Shown piece after piece: positions 34,450 to 44,274 of a stretch of DNA of 64,000 bases. The DNA is from Streptomyces sp. NBC_00510 (GTDB lineage: Bacteria > Actinomycetota > Actinomycetes > Streptomycetales > Streptomycetaceae). The stretch spans positions 1-64,000 of the forward strand of contig CP107851.1 of NCBI GenBank assembly GCA_036013505.1. The letters run 5' to 3'. Position 1 is the stretch's first letter; each line of letters begins with the position of its first letter. The position numbers and the translations under genes were made by a program. The notes beneath the pieces were generated by a model. It was not told where the DNA came from. It did not search any database and saw only the letters and a program-made list of their open reading frames with translations.

Positions 34450-34520
34450 GCCCTCCCCGCCCCTGCGGGGGTGTTCCCTTGCAGTGCTGAGAGCCGTCCC
34501 CGCCCCCGCGGGGGTCCCCC
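34450..34520 (+). ncRNA. Degenerate repeat-spacer-repeat unit (CreR/CreA-like guide RNA candidate)
   Basis: Pseudo-repeat 1 (34450-34477) and pseudo-repeat 2 (34493-34520) are each 28 nt, match the CRISPR repeat at about 21 of 28 places and keep the CCCC...GGGG stem. Between them is a short 15-nt spacer (34478-34492). It is oriented like array 3 and opposite to the cas genes. In known CreR/CreA systems such a unit is processed by Cas6 and guides Cascade to a partly matching promoter to limit cas or toxin expression. That role here is inference from sequence. Confidence 0.6.
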
Positions 34521-34545
34521 GGTCTCAGGGCACGGGCGCCGCCCT

Positions 34546-36925
34546 TCAGCCGACGCACTGCACCACCAGGCCCGCCACCTCGTCGTAGGACACGCGGTCA
34601 CCGCCGAGCACCGCGGTCCCCTCCTCGAGCACCAGAGCACGCGCGTACCGCAGCCACGGGTGTCCCGACCATCCGGGCAGCGCCGACAACTCCTTCACGG
34701 CCGCTTCGGTGAGCCGGGCCGGCAGGCGGACCGTGCCGCCCAATGCGCGCTCGACCACCGCGTCGTCCAGGGCCTCGCCATGGGGTCCCAGCCGGGTACC
34801 GTCCAGTGCGGCGTAGCCGGCCGGATCCCGGCGGACGATCACGACCTCGACCGACGATTCCCCGTCCCGCACCACAGCGTCGAGTTCTTCCTCCGTGTGT
34901 GCACGGTTGCTGCCGTAGTGCAGCCCCTGCAACGTCGGCGCGGCCCATTCGCGGGGCCGGGTCAGCAGGAAGGCTTCGGCGTTCCTCGCCCGCTCTGCCT
35001 CCCTCGCCCACCAGACCTCGCGGGCCTTCTCCTCACCCCACTCCTGCGGGCACACCACGGGCTCCCCATAGGCCCGCGCCACCAGACCGGGAACATCTTC
35101 GGGAATGCTCCAGCCTCGGCCGGCGGACCCGCCGGATTCCTCCTGCGCCCCGGTGGCCAGGAGCGGGCCGGCCGCCTCGGACACCAGGGCCGCGGCCCGC
35201 AGCAGCGGCCACTCGCCATAGATCGCCTGGGAGGCCGGCAGGAACTGCGGACGGCCAGAGGGACCGGCTGTCACGCCGGTCACCAGCACCCGGGGCACCG
35301 CCAGCCCCTTGGGACGATAGGTTCCCTTGTGCCGGTGCAGGCGGCCGATGCGCTGGAGCAGCAGGTCGGCCGGGGCCAGGTCCGTGATCAAGATGTCCGC
35401 GTCGACGTCGAACGATTGCTCGGCGAGCTGGGTGGCGACGACCACCATCCGCGGCGGCCGTGCGCCGCCGGCCTTCGAGCCCAACTGATGCAGGCACTTC
35501 TCCGTGCGATGCGCCCGATGGCCCGCGCACAGCCGTCCGTGCAACAACATCAGCTCACCGTCGAAACCGTCCCGCTGCAGGGCAGCGTGAATCTGCTGGG
35601 CACGATCCACCTGATTGACCACGACCAACGCCACGCCACCCTCGGCGACCGCCGCCCGCGCAGCCGCAGCAACCGCATCCCCGCCCACCTGGGCATCCGG
35701 GAGCCACTCGATCCGCGTCGGCACCGACTCCCGCCAGGACCCCACGACACTCCTCGAGCTCTCCACCTCAGGACACCCGGCCACCGCATACGCCGAGGTG
35801 ACACACGGATAACCCGCCGGCTCCGGCACCGGCTGCGACACATCCGCCCGCCCCAGAACACCCGAAAGGTAAGCGTCCACGAACGCCTGCCGCTGCGCCG
35901 GAGGCAAGGTCGCCGACAACAGCACCACCGGCACCCCCGCCTGCCCAAGCCACCGCAACGCCTCCAGCAGGAACTGCCGCATATAGACATCGGCCGCGTG
36001 CACCTCGTCCACCACCACGACCTTGCCCGCCAAGCCGGCGAACCGCAGCATCACATGCCGCGTACGCGTCGCCGCATACAGCAGATGGTCAACGGTCCCG
36101 ACCGCAAACGCCGTCAGCAGGCCACGCTTGTTCCCCAGGAACCACTGGGCCGGCCCATGACGCTCAGCCTCCTGCGGCGCAGCGCCCGGCATGCCGAACT
36201 CGTCGTCCTCGTCGATCGCCCCGTAGGCCTCCCACGGGTCGCCCCCGTCCGCAGTCGGTGCTGCCTCCCACATCTCGCGCCACCGCCGGTTGAAGCGCCG
36301 CTTCCCGTGCAGCAACGCCACCTGCGCCTCAAGCTGCGGATCGAACGTCCGGACCCAGTCCAGCACCTGCGCGTACATCGGATCGCTTGTCGCCTGGGTC
36401 GGCATCGCCACGAACACGCCGTCGAGACCGAAGCGAGCCGCCAGCACCTCCGCCGCAGCCAAGGCGGCCTTCGTCTTGCCCTCGCCCATCGGAGCCTCCG
36501 CCACCAGCAGCCCGGGCGCGGGCATCGACCACGCCCGCTCCACCAGCTCTACCTGCGACGCCCGCGGCTGCACTCCTAGACGTTCGGCGAGTGGCGCCAT
36601 CGGGGACTCGGGATACGGCAGTGGTCCCCAGCCGCCGCGCAGCCCCAAGCGCTGCCAGGCCGTCTCCGCCCGTGCCGTCGCTCCGGCCGGGGATATCTCC
36701 TCGGCGTTGGCCAAACCTGGGAAGCACGAGTGGTCGCTGGCAATCCAGTCGGCCATCACGATCAGGCCCGACAGCGCCATTTGCTCGGCCTTCCGCAGTG
36801 GGGCCCCCGGACGCGCCGCGGCCAGGTCCTCGAATCCCACCGCGCGGGTGAACACCTCGACGACCGCACGTTGAGCCTCTGACCAGGCATGTCCCACTCC
36901 CCGGAATTCGGGGTGCGGCGGCGTC
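34546..36925 (-). CDS. cas3: Cas3 helicase part (out of frame with the HD part)
   Basis: Helicase motifs run in order: EAPMGEGKTKAALAAAEVL (Walker A), VAMPTQATSDPMY, VVVDEVHAADVYM (DEVH box), VVLLSATLPPAQRQ, VVVATQLAEQSFDVDADILI and LLQRIGRLHRHKGTYRP (motif VI). Cas3 unwinds and degrades target DNA after Cascade binding. The frame begins near 37017, but coding character starts around SLTPPHPEF, immediately where the HD domain ends in the other frame. The last ~150 residues form the usual C-terminal domain. Confidence 0.9.
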
Positions 36926-37424
36926 AGGCTCCCGGCCGGGGAAACTTCCCGTGGTGGCCGGCCACCAGCGGCCACACCCACCCAGCCGCCTCCACACCCC
37001 AGACCTGACGCAACCACGGCGCGAGGATCGCCCCGCCCGCGACATCATGGCGCCACTTCTTCGCCTTCGGCAGCCGACGCCACGTCAGACCCGCAGCAAC
37101 CACAGGTGCCGCCTCTGCCCCATCCAGGGCCTGGAACGCCGGGCATGCCTTGCCGCAGTCGTGGATCCCGCACACCCACATGAACCAGGAACGCCCCTGC
37201 CCCCTGGCGATTTCGTCCAGGCGACGGCGCAGCGACTCCGCCAGGTACCGGTCCCACATCACCCCGGCCACTGCGGCAGTGTCCAAAAGGTGGCCAAGCA
37301 GCAGATGCGTCTTCCCGCCGTTACGCGCGGCAGACTTGCCCCACAGTGTAGACAGCCGCACCACCGCCGCATCAGACAGACCCATCGACCGCATCAGCGC
37401 GATCAGCGACCGCTCGTCATCCAC
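36924..37424 (-). CDS. cas3: Cas3 HD nuclease part, 166 aa
   Basis: HD-nuclease residues are present: THLLLGHLLDTAAV (first His pair), CGIHDCGKACPAFQ (HD), KWRHDVAGGAILAPWL and VAGHHGKFP. The frame then stops at TGA near 36924, exactly where the helicase frame takes over. The junction is in TTTCCCCGGCCGGGAG, so a one-base indel splits a normal ~960-aa Cas3. It could be a real split into Cas3'' and Cas3' or a base-calling error. GTG 37424 is chosen; the open frame reaches 37550. Confidence 0.85.
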   Translation of the reverse strand: MDDERSLIALMRSMGLSDAAVVRLSTLWGKSAARNGGKTHLLLGHLLDTAAVAGVMWDRYLAESLRRRLDEIARGQGRSWFMWVCGIHDCGKACPAFQALDGAEAAPVVAAGLTWRRLPKAKKWRHDVAGGAILAPWLRQVWGVEAAGWVWPLVAGHHGKFPRPGA

Positions 37425-37518
37425 GAAACCAAGCCCCCAGCGATCGCACCCTGCAGATGCGCTGCACCCTAGACGGCACCACTGACAACGGCCCGGAGTG
37501 AGGGCAACACACGTTATG

Positions 37519-37568
37519 CAAGTAAAGAAAAACAGCCCCCTTGCTAGCATCGACGCAGGTCATGAAGT
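37519..37568 (+). promoter_or_regulatory. Leader of array 3
   Basis: The blocks TAAAGAAAAACAGC and GCAGGTCATGAAGT lie 18 nt apart directly before the first repeat. They match the leader of array 2 almost base for base. The region also lies just upstream of cas3, so it serves a divergent pair: cas3 to the left and array 3 to the right. Confidence 0.7.
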
Positions 37569-39730
37569 GTCGTCCCCGCCTACGCGGGGGGTGGTTGCAT
37601 CGGGTCGTCGCCGCAGTAGCGGGCCAGGCGTCGTCCCCGCCTACGCGGGGGGTGGTTGGTCGACTCGGTCACCGATGTGCGCGAGGTGTTGTCGTCCCCG
37701 CCTACGCGGGGGGTGGTTGTACCGGCAGGGCTACATCGACGCGCTGGCCCAGTCGTCCCCGCCTACGCGGGGGGTGGTTCCTGCCGGGACCGTTCGCGCA
37801 CTCCGAGCGCGAGTCGTCCCCGCCTACGCGGGGGGTGGTTCTGCAGGTCGATCGTGATCTCGGGGCGGAGGTCGTCGTCCCCGCCTACGCGGGGGGTGGT
37901 TTCACCTCGGCCATGGCCTTGGCGATCTCGTTGTGTCGTCCCCGCCTACGCGGGGGGTGGTTGCGGGTTGCGCGCATGGCCCGGTCCGTTTTCAGGTCGT
38001 CCCCGCCCACGCAGGAGTGGTTCGGAGCCGCCGGGGTCCGGCGACTCATCGAGCGAGTCGTCCCCGCCTACGCGGGGGTGGTTCCCTGGCCGTGCAGGGC
38101 GACCCGCTCGCCGAATGGTCGTCCCTGCGTACGCGGGGGTGGTTCGTCCATCATGTTGTCGAACACGATCACCTGCGGGTCGTCCCCCGCCTACGCGGGG
38201 GTGGTTCGTACACCCAGATCGTCCGGCCGCCCTTGACCCGGTCGTCCCCGCCTACGCGGGGGTGGTTCCTGGTCCCACATGTCATACGGGCCGCTGTCGT
38301 AGTCGTCCCCGCCCACGCGGGGGTGGTTCCTGCTGGCGCTGCGGGATCATGCTCAGCACTCCGTCGTCCCCGCCTACGCGGGGGGTGGTCCGAAGGTGAC
38401 CGGCGCGAGCGGGGTGGCGTTCGGGTTCTCCCCGCCAGCGTGGGGGTGATCCGTGCGCGCCATCGTCATGCGACAGTGCGGCGGTGTTCTCCCCGCCGAC
38501 GCGGGGGTGATCCGAACCCGGGGGAAACATCGAGGGTCGCGGCCAGGTCCTCCCCGCCGACGCGGGGGTGATCCGGCCGAGGAGTACAAGGCTGCGGGTA
38601 CCACGTGTCCTCCCCGCCGACGCGGGGGTGATCCGTGGCCCTACGGCCTGGCCAGGAACGTCCGTTTGTCCTCCCCGCCAACGCGGGGGTGATCCGGTCA
38701 TGCAAGGCACGGGCGGCAACGACGGCAGGTCCCTCCCCGCCGACGCGGGGGTAATCCGACTGCGGATGGCGCTGGTGGCCCCAGCGCGGTGGTTCTCCCC
38801 GCCGACGCGGGGGTGATCCGTACGCGGCGGGCCTGATCGCCACGTACCTGATGTCCTCCCCGCCGACGCGAGGGTGATCCGTCGTGCAGCTCCCCCCAGC
38901 AAGGGCGGTTGGTTCTGCCCGCCAACGCGGGGGGTGATCAGGCATAGTTGACGCCACTGGCCATGTGTTGACCGTTCTCCCCGCCGATGTGGGGGTGATC
39001 GTCGAGAGTGGGGCCACGTGGCCTTCGAACCTCGTCCTCTCCGCCGACGCGGGGGTGATCCGTTGTTCTGCGTCCCGTCTTGGATACCGGGGTGGTTCTC
39101 CCCGCCGACGCGGGGGTAATCCGTTGTTGCCGACGCCTATGGTTGCGTCGAACGTGTCCTTCCCGCCGACGCGGGAGTGATCCGTCGCGGCCGCCGCGCA
39201 CGCTCATACGGCGGGCGTTCTCCCCGCCGACGCGGGGGTGATCCGTACGCACCCGCCTGGAAGTGACTTGACCCGCGTTCTCCCGGCCAACACGGGGATG
39301 AGCGTCGCCGGCAGCCCACGTCAGCAGTGCCAGCCGTTCTCCTCGCGAACACAGGGGCACACCAATCCTCAAACTCTGCGCAGGGTAGGTGCCTTGTTCT
39401 CCCCGCCGACGTGGGGGTGACCCGGGTTGGGCCGCCCGCTGCCCTGTTCAAACTCGTGTACGGGTTTCTCCCAGCGGCCGCGGGGGGTAATCCGCAAAAT
39501 TCGGCGCGGCTGCTCCTCGCTGCCCTTCCCGCCGAGGCGGGGGGTAATCCGAACGAAGACGAGCTACTGCGGAAGCTGTTCGGGTTCTCCCCGCCGCGGA
39601 GTGATCCGTTTCATTATGCTGGGTGTCGAGCTCCAGCTTGTCCTCCTCGCCATCGTGCGGATGATCCACTGGAGCTGGAAACGATGGGCGCTGAGAGAGG
39701 GTCTTCCCCGCCGACGAAGACTCCGGGTCT
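37569..39730 (+). CRISPR. CRISPR array 3, about 36 repeats with three repeat strata
   Basis: Repeats start at 37569 and recur every ~61 bp. Copies 1-7 (37569-37935) have six G's in the stem (GCGGGGGGTGGTT). Copies 8-13 (37996-38302) have the array-2 form (GCGGGGGTGGTTC). Copy 14 (38363) is a hybrid ending GGGGGGTGGTCCG. From 38425 onwards the repeat is GTTCTCCCCGCCGACGCGGG-GGTGATCCG or GTCCTCC..., a different variant, decaying after ~39270. Last scraps are at ~39640 and ~39702. The leader is on the left. It looks like an active young part joined to an older array of another repeat type. Confidence 0.95.
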
Positions 39731-40061
39731 CGCTCCACTCGCTGGCCAGAACGCCGATGCTCGCTCTCACCGGCGACGCCCGACGCTGGGGGCTCAATCG
39801 CCTGCAGCTTCGGCTGTTCTCCGTTGCGGCCCACCTCGCCATGACCGGCCGACTCCGCTACCTCCTGATCAACGCCGCGTTCGCGTGTCTGCAAGCCAGC
39901 TGACCAGCGACAACACCTGTCCCGTCCAGCACCTGGTACAACCCCGTAGCCGTGAAACCCGGCGCCCTCCGCGACAGTCGGGCCACCAGCATGCCCACCA
40001 CTCTTGAGAAGTCAAAACGGCCCCGCCGGAAGAGCCGACGGCCCGTCTCTCAAGATCGGGG
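39731..40061. other. Region after array 3, no gene
   Basis: The interval contains a few worn repeat fragments at its left and no supported frame. AAGTCAAAACGGCCCCGCC near 40011 followed by GGAAGAGCCGACGG resembles a hairpin terminator for the convergent dioxygenase gene. Confidence 0.4.
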
Positions 40062-40871
40062 CTAAATATGCGCTCCCTCGTGTATCCAGTAGCTGGTCAG
40101 GATAAGCCTGCGCCCCGACTCCAGCGGGGTAGCCCTGTGCAGGCCACGCCCGTCGAAAATCACCAGAGTGCCTGCCGGGCCGGTGCACGATACGTCGATG
40201 TAGCCGTAGTCGTGTTTCAGTTGCGCCACTTCATGGGGCCAGAAGCAGCCCAGGTACCAGATGTCCGTATCACCACCGAAGCCGCGCTTGTCGACTACAT
40301 AGTCCCGGGCGATCTGCGCCTCGGCCCACCGCCGCCAACCCCCCTGATGGCTGCCGCGCAGGTAGGTCATCGGGGCACTGCTTGGACCGACGTCCTCCAG
40401 ATAGAGGAAGGCCTTCATTCGGGCCCGCCAGGTGTCCATGTGATAGAAGAACTCGAAGGTCATGAAATCACCGGTGACAACCTTTAGACCGATCGTGCGC
40501 CGGTGTGCGACAGCACGGCCGGAGATATACGAGCGGGCGAGACCGCGGACCACATCCGAGTCGAAGAACGGGGACAGCTCAGGGATCCGGTCCGCATCAC
40601 TGTAGAGCAGCGCCCGGTCGCCCTCAGGTGACTCGTCGAATTGCTCCTGAGGAGGGATGGCGGCACGCATCCGTTTGATCGTCTGCCCCGACAGGAAGTC
40701 GGGGATCACGACGATTCCGTCACGTCGCAGCGTCTCCAGATGCGGCAGCACTTCGGGCGAGGAGGGTAAAGTGCGCCGGCTGCGGCGATCGCGCCAGTGC
40801 CGGGGCAGAAAGCGCATGGCCATCGTCGCGCCGAAGAAGTGATCCGTCCGGTACCCGTGAAGCGCAGACAT
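40062..40871 (-). CDS. Phytanoyl-CoA dioxygenase (PhyH)-like Fe(II)/2-oxoglutarate oxygenase, 269 aa
   Basis: The iron-binding facial triad is visible as FFYHMDTWRARM (HxD) and the distal His in GRGLHRATPLESGRRLILTSY, whose Arg would bind 2-oxoglutarate. The middle has AFLYLEDVGPSSAPMTYLRG, a PhyH signature. These enzymes hydroxylate small molecules, often amino acids or lipids in secondary metabolism. It diverges from the ligase gene with a 35-bp gap, so the two share a promoter region. Confidence 0.8.
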   Translation of the reverse strand: MSALHGYRTDHFFGATMAMRFLPRHWRDRRSRRTLPSSPEVLPHLETLRRDGIVVIPDFLSGQTIKRMRAAIPPQEQFDESPEGDRALLYSDADRIPELSPFFDSDVVRGLARSYISGRAVAHRRTIGLKVVTGDFMTFEFFYHMDTWRARMKAFLYLEDVGPSSAPMTYLRGSHQGGWRRWAEAQIARDYVVDKRGFGGDTDIWYLGCFWPHEVAQLKHDYGYIDVSCTGPAGTLVIFDGRGLHRATPLESGRRLILTSYWIHEGAHI

Positions 40872-40906
40872 GCCAAACAGTCTGACATCCGATTAGAATC
40901 CGCCGC

Positions 40907-42034
40907 ATGGAGAATCCGGTCACGTTCGGCGTTGAAGAAGAATTTCTCCTCGTCGATGCCGAGTCGTGCCGGCTGGCGCCCGTGGCTCGACAGGTGATCG
41001 CGGCACTGCCGACCACGTTGCGGCCCTGTGTGAGGATGGAGACCCGGGCCACGCAGATCGAGCTCGCGACGCAAGTGTGCACCGGACTCGACGAACTGCG
41101 GGAAGGCCTTGGCGAGTTGAGATCCGCATTAGACGCTGCTGCCCAGTCGGTGGGTTGCCGGATCATGGCTGCGGGAGCGTGCATCCTCAAGGAGGACGAG
41201 ACCTTTCCGGTCGCCGACGGGCTGCGATACGGGGAGATCGTGCGGAGTTTCGGTCTGTTGGAGGATCCACGCGGGTTGTCCGCCTGCCATGTCCACGTGG
41301 GGGTGCCTGACCGTCGATTGGCTGCCGAGGCCCTCAACCATCTGCGGGTATGGCTGCCTGTACTGCAGTCTCTGTGCAGCAACTCGCCCTTCATCAATGG
41401 TCACGACAGTGGCTATGCCAGCTCGCGGGCGATGACGATCTGCGCTTGGCCCACGGTCGGGCCGACGCCGGATATACGCTCACTGGCGCACCACGACGAG
41501 CTGGTTGCCGATCTCATCGCGACCGGCGCGGCCCTTGACGACCGGATGGTCTATTGGTATGCGAGGCTCTCTGCCAGCTACCCGACGATTGAGGTCCGAC
41601 CTGGCGATGTGTGCCTGACCGTGGACGAGACAGTCCTGCTTGCCGCGCTCTCGCGTGCGCTCGTGGCTACGGCCGTACGGGACGTCCGGGTCGGCGTTGC
41701 CGCACCCTGCGCCGATCACGGCTCGCTTGTCGCGGCGCACTGGCTGGCTGCGCGCGACGGTCTGGAGGGCAGTGGCTTCTGCTTCACGGATCGCGTCCGG
41801 GTCCCGATCTGGCACCTGGTTGACCGGCTTGTCAAACACACAGAGCAGGCACTCGTCGCCGCTGGCGACTACACTTTGGTGCTCGCTGCGCTGGACCGAC
41901 TGCGGGTGACCGGCTCGGCCGCTGCCCGGCAGCGCTCGATCGCTGCGGCGCCATCTACTTGCGCTGCGACAAGCGGGGCCATGGCCAATCTTCCCCGACT
42001 CGCACACTGGGTGGTGGAACAGACCTGCCTCTAG
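40907..42034 (+). CDS. GCS2-family carboxylate-amine ligase (YbdK/EgtA-like), 375 aa
   Basis: The start VTFGVEEEFLLVDAESCRLA and GLSACHVHVGVPD are diagnostic of the GCS2 family, with RVWLPVLQSLCSNSPFINGH next in order. Members join an amino acid to glutamate or another carboxylate using ATP. Beside a dioxygenase, aminotransferase and dehydrogenase, it could form an amide in a small peptide-like product. The stop overlaps the convergent NTPase gene by 4 nt. Confidence 0.85.
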   Translation: MENPVTFGVEEEFLLVDAESCRLAPVARQVIAALPTTLRPCVRMETRATQIELATQVCTGLDELREGLGELRSALDAAAQSVGCRIMAAGACILKEDETFPVADGLRYGEIVRSFGLLEDPRGLSACHVHVGVPDRRLAAEALNHLRVWLPVLQSLCSNSPFINGHDSGYASSRAMTICAWPTVGPTPDIRSLAHHDELVADLIATGAALDDRMVYWYARLSASYPTIEVRPGDVCLTVDETVLLAALSRALVATAVRDVRVGVAAPCADHGSLVAAHWLAARDGLEGSGFCFTDRVRVPIWHLVDRLVKHTEQALVAAGDYTLVLAALDRLRVTGSAAARQRSIAAAPSTCAATSGAMANLPRLAHWVVEQTCL

Positions 42035-44265
42035 CGCAACCGCACCAGCGCTTGTTCTGTTTCCACCGTCTCTGGGTGTTGCTCGCCCAGCGCCCGCTGA
42101 CGCAAAGTCAGTACCTCGCCGTAGATCTGCTCCGCCTCCCGTCGCCTCCCCTGGCGCTCGATCGCGCGCGCGAGGTTGAAGAGGTTGGTCAATGTTGTCG
42201 GATGCTCCTCGCCAAGCACGCGGCGTCGGCTTTCCAGCAACTCCTGATAGGCGGCCTCTGCGTCGGGCCAGCGTTCCTGGTCGGTCAGTGACCTTGCCTG
42301 GCCGTCCCGGGTTGCCAGGGTCGTCGGATGTTCCTCGCCGAGCACTCGGCGTTCGTCGGCGAGCAGCTCGGTAAAGGTGGCATCCGCCTCGGGCCAACGG
42401 TGTTGCGCGGCGTATGCTCGGGCCAGGTGGTGCCGGCTGGCGAGGGTGGCGGGATGATCGTGGCCGAACACTTGTGTGCGCCGCGTGACCACGTCCATGG
42501 CCATTGCCTCGGCCTCCTGCCAGCGTCCCCCGTGCGCGTATGAACGGCCGAGATCATGCAGCGTGGACAGGGTCACTGGATGGTTGTCGCCCAACACCCT
42601 CCGTTCGATTTCCACCAGTACGTTGAAGTCGGCTTCGGCCTCGGCCCAGAACCCGCTCCGGCCCCGTTGCAGGATCGCTTGCTGCTGCAACCGCAGCACG
42701 GATTCGTGCTCGGGGCCGAGCGAGGCCGAAGCCGTGAGCGCTGCCGTCGTGAGGGCGACTGCCGTGTGCAGGCCACCGCTCCAGTCGTATGAGAGAGACG
42801 TCTTCGCGGCAGCGCGACACACCTTGCCCAGCGCTTGCGGTTCGAGCGGCAGGGACAACAGTGCATGCAGGTGCGGTGTTAGCGATGCGAACCATGGCCA
42901 GTCCTGCGGACTGCTGAAATCCAGTGCCGTGCACTTGGCCGCGACCAGCTCAACGGCGGTGGCACGCACAACGGCAGAGTCCAGTTCATCGGGGCCGGGT
43001 GCGGCCATGTGCGTTCGGCAGGAGCTCGCGATCACGGGGTGGATGGTCACGGCGTCAGCCTCGGTTGTACTGACCAGTCCCAACTGGATCAGCCCCGCGA
43101 GCACCCGGTCGAGTTGTCCCTCAACGTCGCGGACGCCGGCGAAGAGCGGGGCCATCAGCTGGGGGTCAAGAAGGGCAACAGGGATCGGCGTGACCGCCGC
43201 GAAGCAGGAGAGCATCCGGAGTACCGGCCTGGCTTGCGCCAGCCCGTGGTCTGCCAGGTGGTCGAGCGATAGTTCCCAGGTTCGCATGATCATTCCTCGG
43301 GCCTCAGCCGCCCTGCCGGCGAAAGCCAATGCTGAATGTGGCTCTCCGTCGTTGAGCGCGTCACTATATGCGGTGAAGGTCTTCCATCTTGCCAGCGGCT
43401 GGGACAAGTAGCTGCCAGCGACGTGCAGTGCCAGCGGTAGCCCGCCGAGCTGCTGGGACAGCCGACGGGCTGCCGCAATGTCGCCTGCACTGGGTGCCAG
43501 GTGTGTGAGGACCCGGGCCGCCGCGTCAGCCTGCAACGGCTGGATTAGTTCGATCTCGGCGTGGTTCCCCCAGGTGGCCGGATCCGTGAGGCGGCTGGTG
43601 ACAATGGTCAGACCTCGGCCATTGGCACGAACCCATCCGGTGCCCCCGGCGACGCAGTTCGCCTCTACTGGTCTCCAGGGCTGCGGCGCGCACAGCACCG
43701 TGGGATCGTCGGCGTTGTCAAAGACGAGCAGCCAGCGAAACCGGGTGTTCCGTAACAGTTTCCAGAGCCGATCCGGTCCGTCCGGGGCACCCGTCGCCAC
43801 TGCTTCGATGTCGGCCTCAGTACCCCCGGCCTGCTTGGCGATGGACACCGCGCCCATGCTGAGGCTCGCTGGATCGGACGCTGACACCCACCACACCACC
43901 CACTCGCGGGTGCGGTGCCAAAACGGGCGCTGCTGGCCGATGCGGCAGGCAAGTTCCATCGCCACCGTTGACTTACCGACTCCGCCCATGCCCGCTAGGA
44001 CGACGAAACCGCTGGGGCGTGCCACAGCGCGCTGCAGGACACCGAGAATGTCCTCTCTCCCGAGGACCTCTGCGGGCAACAGTCCTGTCGGCGGGCTCAC
44101 CGAAGCGCCCGCCACCGATCTTCCTATCTCGGCACTGCTCGATGTCGGTGATCGCTGCGACACGCGCAGTTGCAGCATGGCAACCACCAGTCCCCCGACG
44201 CCGACAAGCGTGCCCATGAATGCGGCGATGTCCACGTTGGCGACCGTAGCCTTTCGCTGAGGCAA
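42031..44265 (-). CDS. STAND NTPase (NB-ARC-TPR) with N-terminal membrane segment, 744 aa
   Basis: A hydrophobic stretch near residues 14-32 (FMGTLVGVGGLVVAMLQLRV) suggests membrane anchoring. The NTPase follows: FVVLAGMGGVGKSTVAMELA (Walker A), FRWLLVFDNADDP (Walker B), GLTIVTSRL and QLGGLPLALHVAGSYLS (GxP). The C-terminal ~220 residues are Kinesin-light-chain-like TPRs (VLGDNHPVTLSTLHDLGRSY and three more of the same shape). STAND proteins act as sensors that assemble on a trigger; no effector domain is seen here. It may regulate the enzyme cluster or serve in defence. Confidence 0.85.
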   Translation of the reverse strand: MPQRKATVANVDIAAFMGTLVGVGGLVVAMLQLRVSQRSPTSSSAEIGRSVAGASVSPPTGLLPAEVLGREDILGVLQRAVARPSGFVVLAGMGGVGKSTVAMELACRIGQQRPFWHRTREWVVWWVSASDPASLSMGAVSIAKQAGGTEADIEAVATGAPDGPDRLWKLLRNTRFRWLLVFDNADDPTVLCAPQPWRPVEANCVAGGTGWVRANGRGLTIVTSRLTDPATWGNHAEIELIQPLQADAAARVLTHLAPSAGDIAAARRLSQQLGGLPLALHVAGSYLSQPLARWKTFTAYSDALNDGEPHSALAFAGRAAEARGMIMRTWELSLDHLADHGLAQARPVLRMLSCFAAVTPIPVALLDPQLMAPLFAGVRDVEGQLDRVLAGLIQLGLVSTTEADAVTIHPVIASSCRTHMAAPGPDELDSAVVRATAVELVAAKCTALDFSSPQDWPWFASLTPHLHALLSLPLEPQALGKVCRAAAKTSLSYDWSGGLHTAVALTTAALTASASLGPEHESVLRLQQQAILQRGRSGFWAEAEADFNVLVEIERRVLGDNHPVTLSTLHDLGRSYAHGGRWQEAEAMAMDVVTRRTQVFGHDHPATLASRHHLARAYAAQHRWPEADATFTELLADERRVLGEEHPTTLATRDGQARSLTDQERWPDAEAAYQELLESRRRVLGEEHPTTLTNLFNLARAIERQGRRREAEQIYGEVLTLRQRALGEQHPETVETEQALVRLR

Positions 44266-44274
44266 GGCGAATCT

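Noticed and set aside
33078..36579. 470-aa and 741-aa plus-strand frames
   Set aside because: Antisense of cse1 and cas3; Arg/Pro/His-rich shadow composition.
37498..39017. Frames of 140-250 aa over array 3 on both strands
   Set aside because: Repeat-derived; spacing follows the 61-bp period.
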